Shown here: positions 13,577 through 17,329 of the stretch, one piece after another | How the letters are laid out: every line of letters begins with the position of its first letter | Numbering within the stretch: the stretch's first letter is position 1 | NCBI GenBank assembly: GCA_011391285.1 | Contig: JAABQU010000238.1 | Span: 1-17,329, forward strand | Length of the DNA stretch: 17,329 nt | Source: Thiobacillus sp. | Lineage (GTDB): Bacteria; Pseudomonadota; Gammaproteobacteria; Burkholderiales; Thiobacillaceae | Direction of reading: 5' to 3' | Made by a program: the position numbers and the translations under genes | The notes under the pieces: model-generated | What the model was told of the DNA's origin: nothing | The model's database searches: none | Seen by the model: the letters and a program-made list of their open reading frames with translations, nothing else

Positions 13577-14899
13577 TCAATCGGCAGGATTGAGGCGCGG
13601 GTGGGTTTCCTCGCACGCCAGCAGAACGATGAGGCCGGAGACGAACATGGCGCCGGCAGTGAACCAGAAACCCGCCTCGATACCGCCTGCGAGCGCTGCC
13701 ACTGCGCCCAGCAGCAGCGCGCCGATGCCGTAGCCGAGATCGCGCCAGAAGCGGTAGATGCCGATCGCCGAGCCGCGCCAGTTGGGGTGGGCGATGTCGG
13801 ACACGGCGGCGGACAGCGTGGGATACAGGAGCGCCATGCCGAATCCCATCACCGCGGCGGCGAACGACCACCACAGCTCGCCCTCGCCCAGCAGCACCAG
13901 CGCGACGCCGGCGCCGCACAACCACATGCCCCAGACGATGGGTTTTTTGCGGCCGATGCGGTCCGACAGGTGGCCGGTGAGGAATTGCGAGATGCCCCAG
14001 ACGAAACCGTAGACGCCGACCACCCAGCCGATGCCGGCGAGGCTCAAGCCCTGCTGGTAGAGGTAGACGGGGAAGAACACCCACACCAGCGCGTCGACGA
14101 ATTTCTCCACCAGCCCGGCCTGGCTGACCGACGCCATGCGCGCATCGCGCCACGACATCAGGGTAAACACGTCCCAGGTGCTGGGCTTATCGGAAATATT
14201 GGCGGGGTAGCGCGGCGTCGGTCCGGTCATCAATCCGGCGGCGTGCTTTTTGCCTTCGGCATGCGCCCACGGCAGCGTGTCCTTCACCCAAACGAGCGTC
14301 AGCAGGCCGGCCAGGCCGATCACGACCAGGCCGAAAATCAGCAGGCCTTCGCGTGGCCCGTAGGCGGTAGCGAGATAGCCAGTGACGATGCCTGCCACCG
14401 CCACGCCGAAGTAGCCGGAGAACTCGTTGAGGCCGATGGTGAGGCCGCGCTGGTCAGCGTTGGTGAGGTCGAGCTTGGAGGTCTGCGTCATCGACCAGGC
14501 GAGGCCCTGGTTCACGCCCAGTAACACGGTGGCCGCGACGATCCAGCCCCAGCTCGGCGCGTACAGGATCATGAAGGGAATGGGCACCGCGGCCAGCCAG
14601 CCGATGAACAGTACCTTCTTGCGGCCCATGCGCTCGGACATGCGCCCGGCGACGAAATTGAGCGTGCCCTTGACGAAGCCGAAGGCGGTGACGAAGGCCA
14701 TCAGCATCATGAACGATCCCTTGGCGACGCCGAACTCGGATTCGGCGAGCGCCGGCACCACGGTGCGGAACATGCCGATGGTGAGGCCGACGAAGAACAC
14801 CTGCACCAACTGGTGCGAGAACTGGGCGAGGTTGTGGCGGATGCCGTAGCGGTACTCGTCCACCACGTGGGCCACGTTTTGGGTCAGCGACATGTTCAT
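13577..14899 (-). CDS. MFS transporter (persulfide operon)
   Basis: This 440-residue protein has about 12 hydrophobic segments in two halves, each with the major facilitator loop motif: GRMSERMGRKKVLF in the first half and GHLSDRIGRKKPIV in the second. SMTQTSKLDLTNADQRGLTIG and a long central loop (KDTLPWAHAEGKKHAAGLMTG) are characteristic of a conserved proteobacterial subgroup whose substrate I cannot name. ATG 14899 overlaps the stop of the metallo-beta-lactamase gene (ATGA); a second ATG two codons later is possible. Its position between a persulfide dioxygenase-like enzyme and an exported rhodanese points to export of a sulfur oxyanion such as sulfite or thiosulfate (inference). Confidence 0.92.
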   Translation of the reverse strand: MNMSLTQNVAHVVDEYRYGIRHNLAQFSHQLVQVFFVGLTIGMFRTVVPALAESEFGVAKGSFMMLMAFVTAFGFVKGTLNFVAGRMSERMGRKKVLFIGWLAAVPIPFMILYAPSWGWIVAATVLLGVNQGLAWSMTQTSKLDLTNADQRGLTIGLNEFSGYFGVAVAGIVTGYLATAYGPREGLLIFGLVVIGLAGLLTLVWVKDTLPWAHAEGKKHAAGLMTGPTPRYPANISDKPSTWDVFTLMSWRDARMASVSQAGLVEKFVDALVWVFFPVYLYQQGLSLAGIGWVVGVYGFVWGISQFLTGHLSDRIGRKKPIVWGMWLCGAGVALVLLGEGELWWSFAAAVMGFGMALLYPTLSAAVSDIAHPNWRGSAIGIYRFWRDLGYGIGALLLGAVAALAGGIEAGFWFTAGAMFVSGLIVLLACEETHPRLNPAD

Positions 14900-15627
14900 T
14901 GGCCGAGGTTGAAGGCGACCATGCGATCCATTTCCGCGGGGCGCGGCGGGATCGTCTCGGTCAGCGCGGTGACGAATTCATCGCGGCGCATCGACAGCAT
15001 CGGATTCGAGCGCTTCTCGAAACCCAGGGTCGACATCGGCTTGCCCGACATGCCTGCGCCGCAGGCGCTGCCCGAAGTGTGGCCAGGATACAGTTCCACC
15101 TCGGCCGGCAGGGTCAACAGACGCTGCTGCAGCGTGTCGTAAAGCTGCCCGGCCATCTCGGCCTCCTGGCCGGCCAGATCGGGGCGGCCGGCACTGCCGA
15201 CGAACAGCGTGTCGCCGGTCAGGACGAACCAGGGCACTTCAGTGCGGCGCTTGTCGGTGACGACCAGGCAGATGGAATCGGGCGTGTGTCCGGGGGTGTG
15301 AATCACATCGACGAGGACGTTGCCGACCTCGATGCGCTGCTTGTCAACCAGCGGCTCGAACGGGAAGTTCACGCGGCTGCGGTTGGACTCATGCAGGCAG
15401 TAGGCCGCGCCGGTCAGCTCGGCAAGCTTGCGGCCGCCGGAGAAATGATCGGCGTGCACGTGCGTGTCGATAACGTGGGTGATCTTTACGTCCTGCTTCG
15501 CGGCTTCGTCGATGAACCACTGCTCGTCACCGAGCACGGGATCGACCGCAACGCCGACATGGCAGGAGCCGCAGCCGAAAAAGTAGGACAGGGTGGCGTC
15601 CTTGGCGAGTAGTTGACGGAAAAACAT
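14896..15627 (-). CDS. MBL-fold hydrolase, persulfide dioxygenase-like (ETHE1/Blh group)
   Basis: This 243-residue metallo-beta-lactamase-fold enzyme has the signature THVHADH (55-61: H56, H58, D60, H61), then H114 (HTPGHTPDS), D139 (LTGDTLFVGSAGRPDL) and H183 (YPGHTSGS). The GDTLFVGSAGRPDL stretch and the C-terminal FEKRSNPML are typical of ETHE1/Blh enzymes, which oxidise glutathione persulfide to sulfite with a mononuclear iron. The N-terminus carries a CGSC motif (19-22), as in Blh proteins that detoxify sulfide under BigR. ATG 15627 has GGAG upstream; an extension further upstream would overlap the ArsR gene. It starts 17 bases after ArsR-rhodanese B and is coupled to the MFS gene. Confidence 0.9.
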   Translation of the reverse strand: MFFRQLLAKDATLSYFFGCGSCHVGVAVDPVLGDEQWFIDEAAKQDVKITHVIDTHVHADHFSGGRKLAELTGAAYCLHESNRSRVNFPFEPLVDKQRIEVGNVLVDVIHTPGHTPDSICLVVTDKRRTEVPWFVLTGDTLFVGSAGRPDLAGQEAEMAGQLYDTLQQRLLTLPAEVELYPGHTSGSACGAGMSGKPMSTLGFEKRSNPMLSMRRDEFVTALTETIPPRPAEMDRMVAFNLGQ

Positions 15628-15644
15628 GAGCAATCTCCAGTTCT

Positions 15645-16319
15645 TTATTGATTGACAGTGTCCAAAGGCAGCCCGGCGGCCCGCCATTCCGGCACGCCAT
15701 CCTGCAAGCGCATGGCGTGAATGCCTTGCTCACGCAACAGCGCGACGGCTTCCTTGCCCCACAGGCAGAACGGTCCGCGGCAATACGCCACCACCGGTTT
15801 TTTGCGCGGCAGCTCACGGACGCGCGCGCGCAATTCACCCAGCGGCATCGATTGCGCATGCGGCAGATGGCCGGTGTCGTATTCCTCGCGCGGCCGCACG
15901 TCGATCACCACCACCTCGCCGCGGGCTGCACGCTGCAGCAATTCCGCGGGGGCGAGCGGCGACAGTTCGTCGCTGTGCTCAGCCAGCTGTGCCAACGCCA
16001 TCTGCAGCTCGACCAGCCGGTCCTCGGCCAACGCGCGCAAGGCCACCCAGAAATCCCCAACCGCTATCGAGGACACGCGGTAGTGGATGTACTTGCCGTC
16101 GCGCCGGGTCTCCACCAGTTGCGCCTGGCGCAATTCCTTGAGATGGGCGCTGGCGAGCTTCACCGAAATCTGGGCGTCGGCGGCGAGTTGCTCGACGGTC
16201 TTTTCGCCCTGACAGAGGATTTCGATCAACTCCAGCCGCTTGGGGCTGGAAATGGCCTTGCTTATGCGGGCGACCTGCGCGTACAGGCGGTCCTTGATGC
16301 TGCGACTGGAGTCAGTCAT
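15645..16319 (-). CDS. ArsR-family regulator fused to rhodanese domain (B)
   Basis: This 224-residue protein has the same architecture as regulator A but clearly different sequence. It has an ArsR winged helix-turn-helix at 1-100 (ISSPKRLELIEILCQGEKTV, recognition helix ISVKLASAHLKELRQAQL, wing TRRDGKYIHYRVSS). The rhodanese domain at 125-215 has VIDVRPREEYDTGHLPHAQ and the loop C180-RGPFC185. The helix-turn-helix part has a single cysteine, C36, at the end of an early helix. The ATG at 16319 has AGAGG about 7 bases upstream. It is the first gene of the persulfide operon, directly behind a palindrome overlapping its promoter, so autoregulation is likely. The CRGPxC loop, shared by both fusions, offers a possible persulfide or disulfide switch. 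Confidence 0.92.
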   Translation of the reverse strand: MTDSSRSIKDRLYAQVARISKAISSPKRLELIEILCQGEKTVEQLAADAQISVKLASAHLKELRQAQLVETRRDGKYIHYRVSSIAVGDFWVALRALAEDRLVELQMALAQLAEHSDELSPLAPAELLQRAARGEVVVIDVRPREEYDTGHLPHAQSMPLGELRARVRELPRKKPVVAYCRGPFCLWGKEAVALLREQGIHAMRLQDGVPEWRAAGLPLDTVNQ

Positions 16320-16343
16320 GCGATGCCTCTGTCATTGAATCAT

Positions 16344-16359
16344 TCTAACGATCGTTAGA
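16344..16359. promoter_or_regulatory. Perfect 16-bp palindrome, putative operator of ArsR-rhodanese B
   Basis: TCTAACGATCGTTAGA is a perfect self-complementary sequence. It overlaps the last bases of the -10 box and the predicted transcription start of the persulfide operon. It differs in half-site and spacing from the palindrome at 12299-12320, so the two ArsR-rhodanese proteins probably recognise different operators. Assignment to regulator B is by position. Confidence 0.65.
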
Positions 16360-16385
16360 TTAATAAAGAAGGCGAGGAAGTGCAA
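16357..16385 (-). promoter_or_regulatory. Putative promoter of the ArsR-rhodanese/persulfide operon
   Basis: On the minus strand TTGCAC (16385-16380) is separated by 17 bases from TAATCT (16362-16357). The predicted start is near 16350, inside the palindrome, giving a leader of about 30 bases to the ATG at 16319. Confidence 0.55.
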
Positions 16386-16413
16386 GCGGTATTTTTTCAC
16401 CCCCCCGCGCTGC

Positions 16414-16432
16414 GGCCGGAATCCGTCCGGCC
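16414..16432. repeat. GC-rich hairpin downstream of the usp gene
   Basis: GGCCGGA (16414-16420) and TCCGGCC (16426-16432) form a perfect 7-bp stem with a 5-base loop, 17 bases past the usp stop on the minus strand. No T-run follows on that strand, so it is not a standard intrinsic terminator, but it may stabilise or help end the usp message. Confidence 0.35.
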
Positions 16433-16448
16433 CGGCCGGGCCGGGGCG

Positions 16449-17300
16449 TCAGCGCAACAGCAGCAGGGGGATTTTCGACTGGCGGATGAGTTGGGTGGTG
16501 GTGCTGCCGACCAGGAATTCGCGGATCCTGGAATGGCCGTAGGCGCCCATCACGATGAGGCCGATGGCGTGTTCGGTGCGGTAGGCGCACAGCACGTCGT
16601 CGACCTGGCCGGAACGCAGGCTGGCGGTCACCTCGAAGCCGGCCTGCTCCAGCGTCGTGCGCGCCCAGTCGAGTTGCGCGCGCGACTCGGCCTTGTCGGC
16701 GCCGACCATCACCACGTGGCAGGACAGGCCGCGGAACAAGGGGCTGGCCGCGACCATCTCGACAGCCTTGCGGGTGGTGGCGCTGCCGTCGAAGGCGACC
16801 AGGATGCGGCGCGGCTCGGTGTAGTCGGCGGGAATCACCAGGATCGGGCGATGCAGGGTGCGCACCACGTTTTCCAGATGGCTGCCGATGTGCTCGCCGG
16901 CGCTGTCGCCCTGTTCGCCCTGGCGCCCCATGACAAGCAAACGGATGTCGCCCTGGAACTCGAGCAGGGTATCGACCAGTTCGCCGTGGCGCTGGCGGCT
17001 GGTCGGATTCGGCACGCCGTCGGCGATGGCGCGCGCCTTGGCGGCGTCGAGCATGAAGCGGCCCTGCTCCAGCGCCACCCGGCTGCGCCTTTCATCCAGT
17101 TCGGCCAGCTCCTGCAGCAGGTGTTCGCGACTGCCGAGCCCGATGTTGCCGCTGAGGTCAGCGGGAATCGGGTATTCCGAGCGCCCCAGCACGTGCAGGA
17201 AATCCAGCGGGGCGTCCATTTGCCGGCTGGCCCAGGCGGCGTAGTCGCACACCGCAAGCGTCAGTCTGGAACCGTCGATGCATGCAATGACCTGTGACAT
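16449..17300 (-). CDS. Universal stress protein with two tandem UspA domains
   Basis: This 283-residue cytoplasmic protein has two UspA domains (about 1-158 and 164-283). The second keeps a full ATP-binding signature, VMGAYGHSRIREFLVGSTT (250-268). The first has VMGRQGEQGDSAGEHIGS (123-140), a lengthened version with the G-x2-G spacing and the final GS. Each domain opens with the expected strand and aspartate (VIACIDGS and ILVAFDGS). ATG 17300 has GGGAG at good spacing. Such tandem Usp proteins often accompany redox or respiratory-stress genes. It is transcribed toward the persulfide operon but is separated by 129 bases that contain that operon's own promoter. Confidence 0.92.
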   Translation of the reverse strand: MSQVIACIDGSRLTLAVCDYAAWASRQMDAPLDFLHVLGRSEYPIPADLSGNIGLGSREHLLQELAELDERRSRVALEQGRFMLDAAKARAIADGVPNPTSRQRHGELVDTLLEFQGDIRLLVMGRQGEQGDSAGEHIGSHLENVVRTLHRPILVIPADYTEPRRILVAFDGSATTRKAVEMVAASPLFRGLSCHVVMVGADKAESRAQLDWARTTLEQAGFEVTASLRSGQVDDVLCAYRTEHAIGLIVMGAYGHSRIREFLVGSTTTQLIRQSKIPLLLLR

Positions 17301-17329
17301 GGTGGTCTCCCTTAGGGCGTGTTAACACT

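Noticed and set aside
13601..14524. Long plus-strand open frame opposite the MFS gene
   Set aside because: It is antisense to a protein with clear transporter motifs, has His/Arg/Glu-rich low-quality composition, and is a product of high GC.
1..17329. CRISPR arrays, tRNA or rRNA genes, intact insertion sequences, integrases
   Set aside because: I looked for regular direct repeats, tRNA-like cloverleaf sequence and transposase or recombinase motifs and saw none. The only trace of rearrangement is the fused remnant at 5830-5973.

Overview
The window reads as chromosome of a GC-rich betaproteobacterium, probably a sulfur-metabolising one such as a Thiobacillus or Rhodocyclaceae relative. This is inferred from codon bias, gene families and the density of rhodanese, persulfide and sulfur-transport genes, not from a marker gene. 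Nearly all of it is coding, in tight runs with 4-base ATGA/GTGA overlaps. I see no tRNA, rRNA, CRISPR array or intact insertion sequence.

Layout. (1) 1-1990, minus strand: a MoxR ATPase, a DUF58 protein and the start of a third gene. (2) 2084-5790, plus strand: a chromate-resistance operon chrB-chrA-SOD-like (chrC)-rhodanese-solo ChrB C-terminal domain, behind a promoter carrying a nested dyad that looks like an autoregulatory operator. (3) 5791-6067: a convergent gap holding two fused, decayed gene pieces, a moxR 5' end and a methyltransferase 3' end. Both have full-length relatives elsewhere in the window. (4) 6068-8079: a divergent HupE/UreJ-like membrane protein and a secreted DUF4198 protein, only 20 bases apart. 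(5) 12282-8134, minus strand: TauE/SafE permease, a small thioredoxin-like protein, an MFS transporter, a NifS-type cysteine desulfurase and a methyltransferase. (6) 16319-12389, minus strand: ArsR-rhodanese fusion, persulfide-dioxygenase-like metallo-beta-lactamase, MFS transporter, exported rhodanese and a second ArsR-rhodanese fusion. (7) 17300-16449, minus strand: a tandem universal stress protein.

The most unusual item lies between the TauE/SafE permease and the first MFS transporter. A reading frame with a strong ribosome binding site starts two bases after the permease stop. It meets an in-frame TGA at codon 16 and continues for 89 more codons to a TAG. The predicted product has a thioredoxin-like order of elements with the TGA just before the first helix. 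A hairpin with a GGU apical loop lies 26 nt beyond the TGA, as expected of a bacterial SECIS element. I therefore annotate a candidate selenoprotein with a Sec-Cys pair, in an operon with a sulfur-anion permease and a cysteine desulfurase.

How the genes may work together (inference): the 12.4-16.3 kb block resembles BigR/SqrR-type reactive-sulfur regulons, in which an ArsR-family repressor controls persulfide dioxygenase, rhodanese and TauE/SafE transport. Here both repressors carry their own rhodanese domain, and two different palindromes overlap the two promoters. The candidate selenoprotein would be part of this response. The chr operon adds chromate efflux with its own rhodanese and SOD-like protein.
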